Below are positions 12,822-25,900 of a stretch of DNA of 64,000 nt, one piece after another. Location of the stretch: NCBI RefSeq assembly GCF_014898815.1, contig NW_026515497.1:806001-870000 (forward strand), read 5' to 3'. Positions within the stretch are counted from its first letter, which is position 1. Each line of letters starts with the position of its first letter. The notes beneath the pieces were generated by a model that saw only the letters and a program-made list of their open reading frames with translations, was not told the origin of the DNA and ran no database searches. The DNA comes from Panonychus citri (lineage: Eukaryota; Arthropoda; Arachnida; Trombidiformes; Tetranychidae). The position numbers and the translations under genes are program-made.

Positions 12822-15800
12822 TCTCTTCTTGCTCACTCACTCGCGCATTCTCATTCATATATAAATACGTCATATATGTGAATGTAAAAGAGAGAGAGAG
12901 AAAGAGGGAGAGAGTAAGAAAAGAAGGTGAAAAGAAAGAGAAGATAAAAAAGGAGAGAAAGAGAGAGAAAGAATTTTTTTTTTCTCTTTTTGCTCTTTGT
13001 TCGAGTGAGTCTAATCCCGTGCCAATGTATCGCTCCCCTTAGGCCAAGATGAAAGTACCAATGCCCTCACCCTCACCTCACAACCACCAAGATGATGAAA
13101 CATCATCATAGTTAAAGCATGACACTTGGGTTGGAACCTCTTCAATGAGAGAGAAAGATGAAGAGGGAGCCCTAAAGGTGCACTACAGACTCACACCATC
13201 GTTTATATTAGACTTTTTTTCATCCTCATCTTTTCATATAAGAGACTGACAATAAATACGATATGTACTTATGTACGTACGCACACAATAAGCAGATGGA
13301 TAAGGTCCTATTTTGACCTATCAACCGAATCCATCTGTACATATCCATCTGTAGATTAGCGTTTTTCATGAGGGTCATGAAGATAATCCTTTCAGTTCAA
13401 TTTCAACTGCAAATCTCTTGAAAGATTATCCACTTTTCAGAATTTCCTTATTCTTATTTCATTTCAAAATCGCTCAAATTTATTACCAAGATTATTAAGT
13501 TTAGAACTTTTTTTTCTTCTCTTATCATTTGATCAGTTTTCACGATTTCAAGTTATTCCCAATAATCTATTGTTTATAATATACAATCAATCATTTGAAT
13601 ATTGAATATTATCATCGATAGACAATCAAAGTACATGAAAAAAGTTCAGAATTTGAGAGAAAAAAAAAAGTTTTTTTTTCTTCTTCTCAATGAAAAGTTT
13701 GATTTTCCATTGAACTTAAAATAATCTTTCATATTGATGATTATACATTTACCTTTAAGTTATTGTTATTATTATCATGATTATCATCATCATCATTATC
13801 AAAACTAGTTAATAATGTGTATTTGTTAAGGTTTATTACCAAAGATGTTCAGGTTGAAAGTTGAACTATTTCCTGTGAACTTGGATTCGCTTCACTGTAG
13901 CTCAATACAAGTTGTGTGATGATTATTATCATCAACATCCATGATTACTATTACTATTATCATTATCATCATCATCATCATCATTGTGAAGCCGATGATT
14001 GCCTTGAAACATTGCCAATTGACTGTAGATCCCTAAAAACATCATCAACAATTGTAAAAGGTGAGATGAAGATTGAAGATAGAGGGAGGAAGATGATGAA
14101 GATGATGTTGATGATGGTGAGAGGAGGAGGAAGATTTAACATCAATGGAAAAACTAAATTAGACTCATTCGAGAGATGATCAAGTTAACCTGATGCTTTC
14201 AATATATATTATCAAAGGTAAATCTCACGGTTAGGTTAATCCTAATAATCTTTGATATACTTGACTAATCATCATTATCATCCTTCAGTAAAACACCTTA
14301 ACCAGGTAAGAGTTTCTCTCTCTCTCTCTCTCTTCCAAGATGAACTCATTCAACTTTCTTTACACATAAATGGTAATGATAATCATCTTACCTGAAGAAA
14401 ATGAATTGAAGAGAATCAAAGAAAAATTTTCTAAGAGAAAGTTACCTGATTATCATGATGATCAAGTTTAAGATGAACATGAACATGATGATGATGATGA
14501 ATATCTTCCTCTCTCTCTCACTTTCTTACATCATTTATTTACTAAGTTTTGTAACAATCAGGTAATCATAACAATTAATTGTTCTGCCGCATGTAATCAT
14601 GGTTACTAGTTTCATCTTGTTACAATTGAAACAAATTTCAAATGAACGATTGTTGATTGTTTCAACTAATATAAATGATTAGATTTCTAATTGTTGGTGT
14701 TACCCCTTAGATTTTAATAATTATCATCATGATTATTATTAATTGACCATCATGATGATATATATGTTTAATGGTAACAATTAATTTTATTATAACTCTC
14801 AACAAACAATCAACAATTTACTTTACGATTATTATATTTCCTCAATCATTAGGAAAATGATTCAATACAAATATTGGAAAATTAAAATTAAACCAAACCT
14901 TTAAATCAAATGTCAAGTTAATTCATTTCATTATCAAGTTGATCATCATCTTAATTTAATATATTATTATTATGGATATACAATTAATTGCTGGGTATCA
15001 TGAAAATAATAATATAATCAAATATTAATCATTAACCACAAGTTTATATTTAGATTTTAATATTTTACCATTGGATTAATAGGCTTGGTTAATTTGGTTT
15101 AGTTTACTGATTGTTATTAACTATTTATTTATTTTAGTTAATAAATATTATTATTAATGATGATTAACAATCAATATTGTAAAATTGTTACTTGATCATC
15201 ATCATTAACCTTTAATTCATTAATAAATTTTCAATTCTAAATCATGAAGATCATTTATTTCCCAATAATCATCGCCTTATTCATGATTAGCTCTTGATTC
15301 AGTTTCTAATTTTGTAACAATTTACCTTTTACCATCTTAATCATAATCATGATTCTAATCATCATTAGCTTTAATTGTTGTACAATTGGCTATAAAATCA
15401 CTAAATCATTTTGATAACAAAATGAAACCTCACCTTGATTTAGTTTCTTAATTGTGCTTAGTTGTTGGTCCCAATTATTTGGATTACTTTTGTTAAATTG
15501 TTCAACAATTAATAATATGAAACATTTGATTATTTCTCATGTTGTTTGAAGCTAAAAAAGATTCATCATTAATTAACTAACAACAACAATCAACAGACAC
15601 AAATCAAATTGCGTGAGAGTAAATTGTTATCATTAACTAAAAAAATCATGATTTGTAATGACACAGAATTTAAATCTCAAATCAACAAGCAAAAAATTAA
15701 ATTCTAATAGCTAACAATTAACATCCATAGGAACCAAATTACAATTAAAAACAATATGATTGTTTATTAAAGTCACGGATTAACTAACAAAAACATAATC

Positions 15801-16831
15801 AACATAAAAAATGATTAACTTAATTGTTACCAATGAAAATGAAGATGAAAAAAAACTAATTCAAAAAGTTTTTCATATTTTGTAACAATTTAACAATCAA
15901 ATCAATATAATTGAGACAAATTCAGGTAAGAAAGTTGCTAATCAAATTCATAATCACGCTAGTAAATCACAATTACAAGTCTTAATCAACAATAAAATCA
16001 TAATCAATCAACAATCAACATATTCAATTTATTTGTAGTCACATAACAAATTATATTGTAACCATGTGAATAAATTGTTTGCTTGATTGTAACTTGATTG
16101 TTGACTGATTTTTGTGGGAAAAAATTGAATAAAAGTAAACCAATTATCATTAGAACTATTTTAAGGTCAACAAAACATATTCGACCTCTTCAATGTTATC
16201 GAGCAAAGGTGAAAGTTGATCAACTTGAAAACTTTTTTTCTTGTTGATTTTTGTCTCAATCCAAATTAAATCAACATTCACTTACAATTTACTAATTAAT
16301 TTGTGTATTAAAAACAATTAAATTAAATTGGCCACTCCCGAAGTTATCTAATTGTGATAATCAATGTGTTGTTTTCTTGTCCACAATCAACTCATGATGA
16401 TGATTAAAGATTAACAATTAAACTTTCACTTTGGTTTAGGAAACTTTTTCATCTTCAAGTAAAGTTTTTCTTGTTACCTATTAATAGGTGAGGCTGTTAA
16501 ATCATTATCCTGATTATGTTAATTGTTGTTAAATCAAAGTGAACCAAATTAATTCATCTCGGTGAGCCGAACCTACAGAACAATTTAAATCATCATTTTC
16601 TTCTTGGGTTAATTGTTAATGTAAACAATTAACTTTCACTAACTTTTTCATTGTGTTAACTCAATACTATTATTATTACAATTAACCAAGAAAAAACAAA
16701 TCTTAGACATGGAAATATTTTCTATTAATTAAATTGACCATCAGATAACAAACAATTAGATTATCAGATTATTAATATACTAATTTAAAAGAGCATTTTT
16801 TTTTTGTTAATACCAATAACATTAGCTGATA

Positions 16832-16862
16832 GCAGCTTAGGGATACGATGCCCTGAGGCTGT
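16832..16862. other. GC-rich stem-loop in AT-rich spacer
   Basis: The arms 16833-16842 and 16851-16861 pair over about ten base pairs with one bulged base and an 8-base loop. The local sequence is visibly richer in G+C than its surroundings. There is no tRNA-like cloverleaf and no adjoining ORF. It could be a small structured RNA, an old transposon end or chance. Confidence 0.4.
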
Positions 16863-18160
16863 GGTTAATATTCATAGCTACTGAAGGGTATTGAGTTGTC
16901 CGAGTTGAGACTTTTATCTGATCAATTCTGAAATCGTTACGATTGAGACAAAGATCATTGGTCAATCATCATCAACACCATCGACAATAAACAACAACGA
17001 TTGACCAGTTTTCCAAATATCAGTCGTGCAATTGGCCGACAAGATTCAATGCTTGAGATGACAGGATTGACCAACTAATTTCGAACATGATCTGAATCGA
17101 TGAATCAATCGTACTTTTGTCCATCTACCTAAGAAATGATCGGAAGATCAAAGTTCGAGAGAAAAAATTCAAATTAATCAGGTTCATTTGTGCAGTTCTA
17201 TTGATATGAATTTCATGAAAATCAGAGAGAAAGTTCAACAGATAAATATGAATTTATATGTAGATGAATCAAGTTCTTGATAATCATCATGAAAAAGCAA
17301 TTAGATTATCATTTATGTATTTGATTTGGATTATGAGAAAGTATTAATATGATCATTAAAAGTAATTGTGACAATCAAAACAGCAACAAAATGTCAAAAT
17401 GAAAGGTTGAGCTTTTGTTTTACCAACAATCAATAATCAAAAGAGGAATAAAAAAGATGAAATAAAGAGAAGATGATAAAGTCTTTCTTTTCTTCATGGA
17501 TGAGAAAAGATGATTTAACAACAAACATTTAAAAGTCTATGATGATGATCAATAGAAAAAGACCATGAGAGGGTTTGAAGAAAACAAAATTTCGAGTTAC
17601 ATTTTGCTCTCCTTCATCTCTTGGCTGTTTATCATCCATCTCATCATCATCATCATCCTTCCTCTTCCATAAGGAAAGCAGGTTAAATACACTTTTGTCA
17701 TCTTTCATCTTCATCATCTTCACAAAGACATTTAAAAGTCTTAAGAACCTCTGGTTACCATGTGACGCTCGTGCTTCCAAATAGTAATCATTATCTTCCT
17801 TCCTCCTTCATCTTCCTCTCTCACCCATATGATAATTTTCCTCTCTTCATTCATCTTGAAGAAAACAAAGACAAAGAGAGATCATTGAAAGAGAAACAGA
17901 GAGTGAGAGAGCAAAAAGGATAAACAATTTCCAATCGAATCATAATATTAATATTTACCTGTTTTCTTTACATTTCATATAAGAATCAAGGTGTACCTTT
18001 AGATGATGATGATCATCATCAAAGGTATTAATCTTATGATGATGATCCCACGCGCCGAATGTACTTTTACCGTTGTTATTAAATATAAATGGGATTTATC
18101 ATCTTCTTCTTACGGATATTGAGCCGGATACATGTTTATGTTACAACATAATCGTTTCTG

Positions 18161-18212
18161 TATAAAGGGCGGGGCAGAGAGGCTGTTAGAGATCCTCCTT
18201 TACCTGGGAAAG
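18161..18212 (+). promoter_or_regulatory. Candidate core promoter (TATA + GC box) with short leader exon
   Basis: TATAAA at 18161-18166 is followed at once by GGGCGGGGC, an Sp1/KLF-type GC box that stands out in this AT-rich DNA. About 45 bases downstream, the sequence GGGAAAG is followed by a strong donor, gtaagaa, at 18213. A transcript starting near 18190 would therefore have a leader exon of about 20-25 bases. The next plus-strand gene is the K+ channel, whose first coding exon is preceded by an acceptor at 31900, so this could be its promoter across a 13.7 kb leader intron. That link is inference. Confidence 0.4.
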
Positions 18213-19837
18213 GTAAGAAGATGATGAATACAATCATCATCATCTCTTTGTATTATCTTTTCGTTTACCTTTCGTCATCTTTGTTGTTCTTTTCATCTTG
18301 ATATTGATCTTAAAAGTTTCTCTCTTGCCATTGATTCAAATTCAATGTTTCAATTTCTCATCGTAATCACTTAATTATTGTTCTGTAATTGAATGATTAT
18401 GATCATTTGAATAATCACAAATTCATGATCATCTTGATTAAGATAAAGTCATTAAATTATTTTGTTGTTGTTGTTTTTTTTTACTATTTGATTGTGATTT
18501 ATATTAAGAGTTTTTAATTAAGTTGTTGTTGTTGATAATGATGATGATGATGATGATGATTTGATTATTATTGATTGTAAATTAGATATTGAAAAGTTTA
18601 ATGAGTTGGGAAAATGATTGATGAGATGATTTGATTAGTTGATTAACTAACAACAGCAAATCCATCATTTATTGTTACCTTTTTTTTTTGTTGTTGATTA
18701 ACTGAGTGTATGATCACAATTAGATGGATCGTAATTGATATAATCAATTTTTAATGATGACTAGTGGATAACAACAATTTAGTTAAATTTGGTTAAAAGA
18801 GTTTTAAAAAATTATTAATCCAATAGTGTTTGTAATAATTAGTTAATTGTTACATTGTAACTAATAAAAACATTCAAGTTAAACATCATCATGGTTGTGA
18901 ATGTAAATTAAATTACTTTTGACCACCATTGTTGAAATGTAATTATCATCATCATCATATATTAACTATTATGATTACTAGCAAGTGATTGTCATTAAAT
19001 AAACAAACACAATATGCCAGTAATACAATAATAGCAACAATTATTTAAATACAATCAGAAAAAAGTTAATCAACATAATAATAATAAAAAACAAAACCAC
19101 AATCAAGAAAAAAAAACAACAACAACATTGTAAAGAGTAAACAAAATGGCTGAATAATAAGTATTGTTATCAAAACCAATGATGATGATGAAGATGATTA
19201 TGTGATTATGATGAAGCCGGATGATGATAAGCTAAATGAATTAGTTTCAAGATTAAGATGATGATGAAGATGATGAGGCCATAAGGGATGATAGAGAAAC
19301 ATTTGAATGTAGATGAAGGTAAAAAAAAGATGATGACACATAAAGAAGATAAAAGATGAAGATAATAATGATGATGAGAAGACAGTGATTTGATTAAATG
19401 TCTATTGATGATGATGATGAACCTTATGCTTATCATAATCATCATTTTTCCTTCATCAGGTTAAGACCTTGAGGCCTAAGGTCGCTTCCAGGTCGACGTA
19501 GTTTTTTTTTACTCTGAAAGAAGAAGAAAAAAAAATGTAAACAACCTTCGCGTGTCTCTGTTTCTCTTTCTTTTCTCTCTTTCCTCCCAGTTTTTTTTTT
19601 CTTCTTCTTTATGTAAATGTATATGTAAATACACTCACATACAACATTTACACCATTGGAATGTACAGTCAGCACAATATGAATCCATTATACGGTTTGG
19701 TACCAGAGAGAGAGAGAGAAGAAGTAGCAATAAACAGCAGGAGAAACACAACAAAAGCCATTGAATCGCAATATAATATAAGGTGAATACAGAAAATATC
19801 CAGTCATCATTATTATCGGTAAATATTGTTGTCACCT

Positions 19838-19839
<2 letters not shown>

Positions 19840-19907
<68 letters not shown>
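19840..19907. repeat. (AG)n microsatellite
   Basis: About 33 AG units in non-coding DNA, unbroken until it runs into gggatgaagaag. Confidence 0.95.
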
Positions 19908-19909
<2 letters not shown>

Positions 19910-22900
19910 TGAAGAAGATAAGGATGATAATAAGATGAATTCTAATATTAATTCTCTATTTTATTCCTACATAAGCGTATTTACCTTTCACTTTAATCCT
20001 TCTTTGAATGTTTCTTTTTTTCTCTCTTCTTTTTTTCTGCTCCTTCTTGCACCTTGATTCTCATTCATCATTATTTCATTTAGATGAATGAACGATGGAT
20101 GATAAAGATAATCAAATAGTAAATGAGAAGCATTACACATTTGACGTTAAGAAGTTAAATTATCGATTATTTTATCAGCATCATCATCACAGTTTCTCTT
20201 TTCATTGAGAATCCAAAAAAAAGGGATTGGTTAGGATGCTTTAAATCCGGACACTTGTTGATCTGATTTGCACTTTTCTTTATCCTTGTTGTTGATCCTT
20301 TACTTGGATTTTGGGGGATAATCTGATGACCGATGAGTTTATCGTTTTCCATGATTATAATCTTATAATAATCATCATCTCACATATCCAGTTATACCAA
20401 ACTAACATATGACCTGACTGGTGATTAACCTTATCTAAATGAGCAGTTAAAAATGTCATTGGCCGTTGATTGTTAGTAGTTAATATTAATAGTTGTTAAC
20501 TGTTGTATGAATATACAAATTAGATGGTTAATGAGATTAATGAGATTATCAACAAATTGTTGGGCTTAATCATAATCACCAGCGTTTGTCTTGTTGTTGT
20601 TGTTGTTTACATAATGAAGATATTAAAAAAAAAGGCTTGGGAAACAAATTGTCAACTTAATTGTTGTTAGTTAACCATCATTAGAGATTGACTTTCATTG
20701 CTGTTTATGTTGATGGTAATGAAGTTGTTGGTTTAATAAGTAGGAGGATGAAGCTTAATGTTGATGGTGATAATGGTGATGATGAAGACAGATTATGATG
20801 TAAACAATATAAAAAGCAACAGGTTAACTAACGGCAAGTTTTGACCGTTTTGTTTTTTTTTCCCAATGAAAACCATCATCGTCCAGGGTAATCATCATGT
20901 TGATGATGATTAAATGATGAAAATTACATGAAAGCACAATAACCACCACACATGAAGGTCTTGATACATTTTTCATTTTGTTTTTCTGTTGGAGACAAAT
21001 TAACGTATGATTAATATGATTAAGAAAGAAAAACTTGGTTAACATGGTTACCCTAATTGTTGATATAAAACAACAATTACCATCAACAAGAATAGTAGTA
21101 GATGATGAGGAAGAGAAGTAAAAAATAAATCATTCATCTTTCCATTGTCACCAATTCAAAAAGAAAAGAATTAATAAAAAAAAAGATAAACAAGATTAGT
21201 GAAGAAAAAAATTTTCTATCAAAACGAAATCATATCAACAAGTTTGAAACTTAATCGAGAGAAGAAAATGAAAAGGAACCGGAAGGAAGAATGAACAAAA
21301 GAAAGATGAACTTATCAAGATGATTAATAGAATTTAGAATAAATTTGGAAACAATCAATTAAAAAATTAACGAATAAGAATTAAAATTAACAACAGAAAA
21401 ACAAATCGAAATGTTTACATTTTTAATTAGAATAGAAAATTGAATCGATTGAATATTTTTCGATATATCGATTAATCTGTTTACTTGTTGATCTTTTAAT
21501 CAGTTGGTGAGATAATAAATTATTTCACTTGAGTGCGAATTAATTAATTATGTGACAATTTTTATAAGCTTGACAACAAGAGGAACAGTTAACTAAATTG
21601 ATTAGTTAATTAACTAAACTGTTAACTGTTGGGTTAGTATTTTGTGTCTTTTCATTAAGAGAGACACACATTTGAAATGATGATGTTGAGAGAGAGTCAA
21701 GTTAATGATGAACAGAAATAATTAATGGTTTATTTTTTGTTCTCTTCCTTAAATATTAACTCAACTCTCACCAACTAATCATCATCATCGTTGTCGTGAT
21801 ATTTGTGATCTAAAAATGATCTTTGATTGTTCAATCAATTCCATTTTCTTTTCATCTCCTATACACTTGTGTTGATAATTCCAAAGAGAAAATGTAACAG
21901 GTAATAATTTTTTTCTTCTGTGAAAACATTTTGACACTAATTCTAATCCACAGACTATTAATTGTGGTTCCTATTTGGGTTGTGATGACAATCAATTGGT
22001 CTTCTTTCTAACATCCGTTATTCTACCGTGAGTATATAGAATATCCCCCTTTAGACACCCATTGTTGGTGAGAAAAAATTACCGGAAGAGAAATGACGTT
22101 TTACTTTCTTACATTTTCTTTATTCTTTTTTTTGTTCTCTTCTCTTTTGGCTCTTTGTGTTATTGTTACAAGTGCCAAGGAAACGTGAAAGAAATGGAGA
22201 AACAAGTCTTAAGAAAGAAAATGCGAAACTCTTTCTTCTCTTACTACGAACTTACTATTTCTCTCTCTCTCTCTCTCTCTCTTCTTCCCATGTGATACTT
22301 TAGATCAGCTGATGTTCCAATAGACCGGATATTCCCATAGATGACTAGCAAGTGTTGTAAAGGGTCAGTCTAAACAGTTTTAAATGTAAAAGCAGAAATT
22401 TGAAAGGAGCCAATAGATAAACTTACGACAACAACAACAACAACACAACAGTAACACCAACAAGTCTTAAGGTCAACACTGGTCATCTTGTTTTTTTCGG
22501 AACATTCTGTGTATACAAAGATGAATACACTTAGTGAAAGGAAATATTGAAATATTTGTTACAGTTTTCATGGGAAAAGATCACTTGAAGTAGATTGGAG
22601 ACCAAGTTGATTGTTTCATGGTGGAAGATGAAAGAATATGATGATCGACCATTTGGTAAATTATCTCTTTTTATATATTAATGAGAAATAAGTGAAAAGG
22701 ATGATGAGAAAAATGGATGAAGAAAACAAAAAATAAGTGTATCCTTAATAAGAGATTAGCATCATCATCATTTTCGTGTGTTCGTATAGATACACGTTAA
22801 CAGTTTTCACAACTAAATGATCATTGATAATCACTAATCAATAGGATAAAAGTTAAAGAGACATTAACATCATCTTTCCGTCATTATCTTTATAATCATC

Positions 22901-25900
22901 ATCATCCATTGATGTGCATAAATCGTTGAAGTAATGATGATAATAATAATTTGACAAGTTGAAGGAAACCAGAGATGCAATTCATTTACAATCTTAATTC
23001 ACTTTTACTAACAGATTTTTCCACTTTTCCTCTAAATTGTTTAGGATTAAGACTACACACAAGGACAGGATATCCAATGATGGAATATATTTCATCTTGT
23101 CTCTCATCATCATCATCATCATAATCATCATCAAATGTGAAAAGATAAAAGTAGTAATCGTATAAGAAGCATCATCATTATTATCATCTTCATCCGTATC
23201 ACAATCTTATGTATGAATAGATATTCACAATTGAATATTTAACTTTACTCTGGCTTCATCATCTTCATCTTCATCTTCATCTTCATCATCATTATCTGTA
23301 TTAGTATTAACATCTTCTTTCCTTTCTCTCTCCCTCCTCTATCTTCATCATCTAGTTACAGTTGATGTTAACTGTAATCACGGACAATTTACCGATGATC
23401 ACAAGGAATGTGGTTCGTTAATAACATCATCATGAGGATGGATGAAACAACGAAAAAAAAGTGAACATAAATATGATGATGTCTTTGATTTGACGATAAA
23501 AATAAAATAGCGATTAATATTTGATCCACTGGAAACCATTAGGGTAACATATTACCTACACCAAGATTGACAAGAGACCAACATTTTTTTATATCATCAG
23601 TATCATCCCTGCATCTTTTATCATCTCGCCAACATCCCAATGGTTATGTTGATCATCTTCCTTATCTCCATCTTCTTAAGGAATTTGCGTGACTTTGGCC
23701 TTGTCTTATTTTCCTTTTGTAGGTTTAAATATGTTTTTTTTTCTTCATTTACTTTTCAAATAGTAATGAAGATGATGAAGATGAAGATGAAGATGATGAG
23801 CAAAGTAATAAGTTGTTATTGCTTTGTGTCTGTCTGTTTGTCTCTAATTCAATGTTTTCCTTATTCTCTGTCTTAATCTTCATCTTAGGACCTCAGGTCA
23901 TCACAATGACGGAATATTTTTCTTCTAAGAAATCTGAGAAATTCTTCTCTTTCGACATGTTCGTCATTCTCATCTTTATGTTCATCATCATCATCATCAA
24001 CCTCTTCCGATGGATTCTTATTACAACACTAACCGAATGATCAACAATCAACTAAGAAAAGGCAAATACAATTGATGCAAACAATTGGAGACAAATGATT
24101 AAATCAATTGTTCTGCTAATTGGTCTGTTGTATTTACTACTAAATATTTAAACTAATCAACAAAACGACAACAATCAAAGCGTCTAAAAGTTAATCAAGT
24201 TAATTTGATTCTTGTGGTTGTTGTTATTTGTTTATTCAATTGTTTAATTACTTTCAAAGTATTTACTCAAATGATTGAATTTTCAATTAGATGATTTTCC
24301 AGGAGAAAAAATTGTTTTACTGATAATTAAAACTAATTATTGGATAAACATACCAACTATTCAATTAACAGTTGATTAACTAATACCATTAACAATCTGA
24401 TTAATGGTAAACTATTTATTATCATTATAATGCCACTTGATCTTGATTAGGTTTAATTAATCAGTGATCAATAATGTTAATAATAAGTATTGGTTGATTA
24501 ATTGACAAGGAAATAAATTGCTTTTTATTTATCTTTTTGTAGGTTTATTTGGTATGTGTGTTACCTGATGACCTGCGGTCATCTTTGGATGAAAATTACT
24601 TAGAGAATCTGAGAAAATTTTTTTTCTTCCTCATCATCATTATCATCATCTGATGACCTTAACTATGAAATGATAACATTGTCATTAGTAAATTAACAGG
24701 AGTGGCAATAAGAAAAAGTTAACAATTTTTCAATCAATTCTTTAAGATGATTGCAATTAGTTGATTACTGTACTTAAATGACCTGAATTAAGTCAATTAT
24801 CATCAATTTATAATTGTAATTATTTATGTAAATAGAGACAGTTACTGATTAGATCAATAAAACTTATCATCGACCAGTAAATAAGTTAATTTGATTTAAT
24901 TGTAACCTCTTTTTTTTAGCATAATATCAAAAGTATTTATTATTTGATTGCTATCAATTTAGATTCTCTCTTAATCAAGATTACTGATTTAAAAGATACA
25001 ATTGATAACAATTAAATATTACAATCCACTTGAATGATATTAATAACAGCTCAATATCATAAATAATCAATTTCAGCAGCAATTGATTGTTTATCTTGAT
25101 AATATTTGTTGTTTCCTCGATAATTGATTGATTGTAAAACTAATTGTAATTAGGCAACTGACCATTAACTGACAGATTAGAACCAGAAACCTTATTAAAT
25201 GACCAATGGTGACCAAATGAAAAGGGAAAATATTGAATTACTCTGATTGTCTCGATTCACCATTTAGTTTCCTCTGGATGTTTAGTCAACAATAAACAAG
25301 AAAATGATAACGACAATGACGATAAATTTAATCACAATTTGTCATCAACGATGATGATACTAATAGATGATAACAGAATAGCGAGTAAGTGAGAGAGAGA
25401 GAGACAGAATCATCCAAGAGGAATGAAACTGTAAATAAACAGAGAGAGAGAAAAAAAAATTCTTATCATTAGAAGTTGATCTGAAATATGAAAAATAATA
25501 TGTCACATAAGATGAGGATGATGATGAAGATAAAAAGAAGACAAAATTTCATATGATTGAATATCACATATCATGTCAACAACAATTTCCTTCCGTAAAT
25601 GATAAAAAAGATGATGATGATGATTACGTTGATTGTGATGATATTTAAAGTGTGACAATGTTGATGTAAAGTGACAAATGTAACGATATCTATTATCAAA
25701 TTACAATTAATTGTTGATATCAATGGTTGGAGGAGGAAAAGGTGGATCAGTTGAATTACATCAACATTGTTGTTTTACTACAACAAAAAAATGTATCTAC
25801 CCTAAGGGTGGAAATGTTTTCATCATCATCTTCATCTTCATCTTCATCCTCTTCCTCTGTGGGTTATTTAAACAGGTTTTTAATTACAAACTTGTATATT

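Larger units (their letters stand above)
12589..18160. other. Non-coding flank, low complexity, no gene seen
   Basis: The stretch upstream of the minus-strand ten-exon gene holds a CT microsatellite (12784-12818), a GA-rich block (12890-12975), ATC/GAT runs near 13970, 14090 and 14480, and long caattaa-rich DNA (14560-16760). ORFs here are low-complexity Ser, Tyr/His or Met/Lys runs and I do not accept them. The minus-strand promoter should lie near 12600-12900; the A/T run at about 12858-12866 could supply a TATA element but is not decisive. Confidence 0.5.

Noticed and set aside
16960..17110. Possible tRNA
   Set aside because: No cloverleaf or A/B box arrangement could be built.
24567..24583. 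gatgacc-tgc-ggtcatc hairpin, with related gacctcaggtc at 23889
   Set aside because: 7-bp stem with a 3-base loop; expected by chance in this much non-coding DNA.
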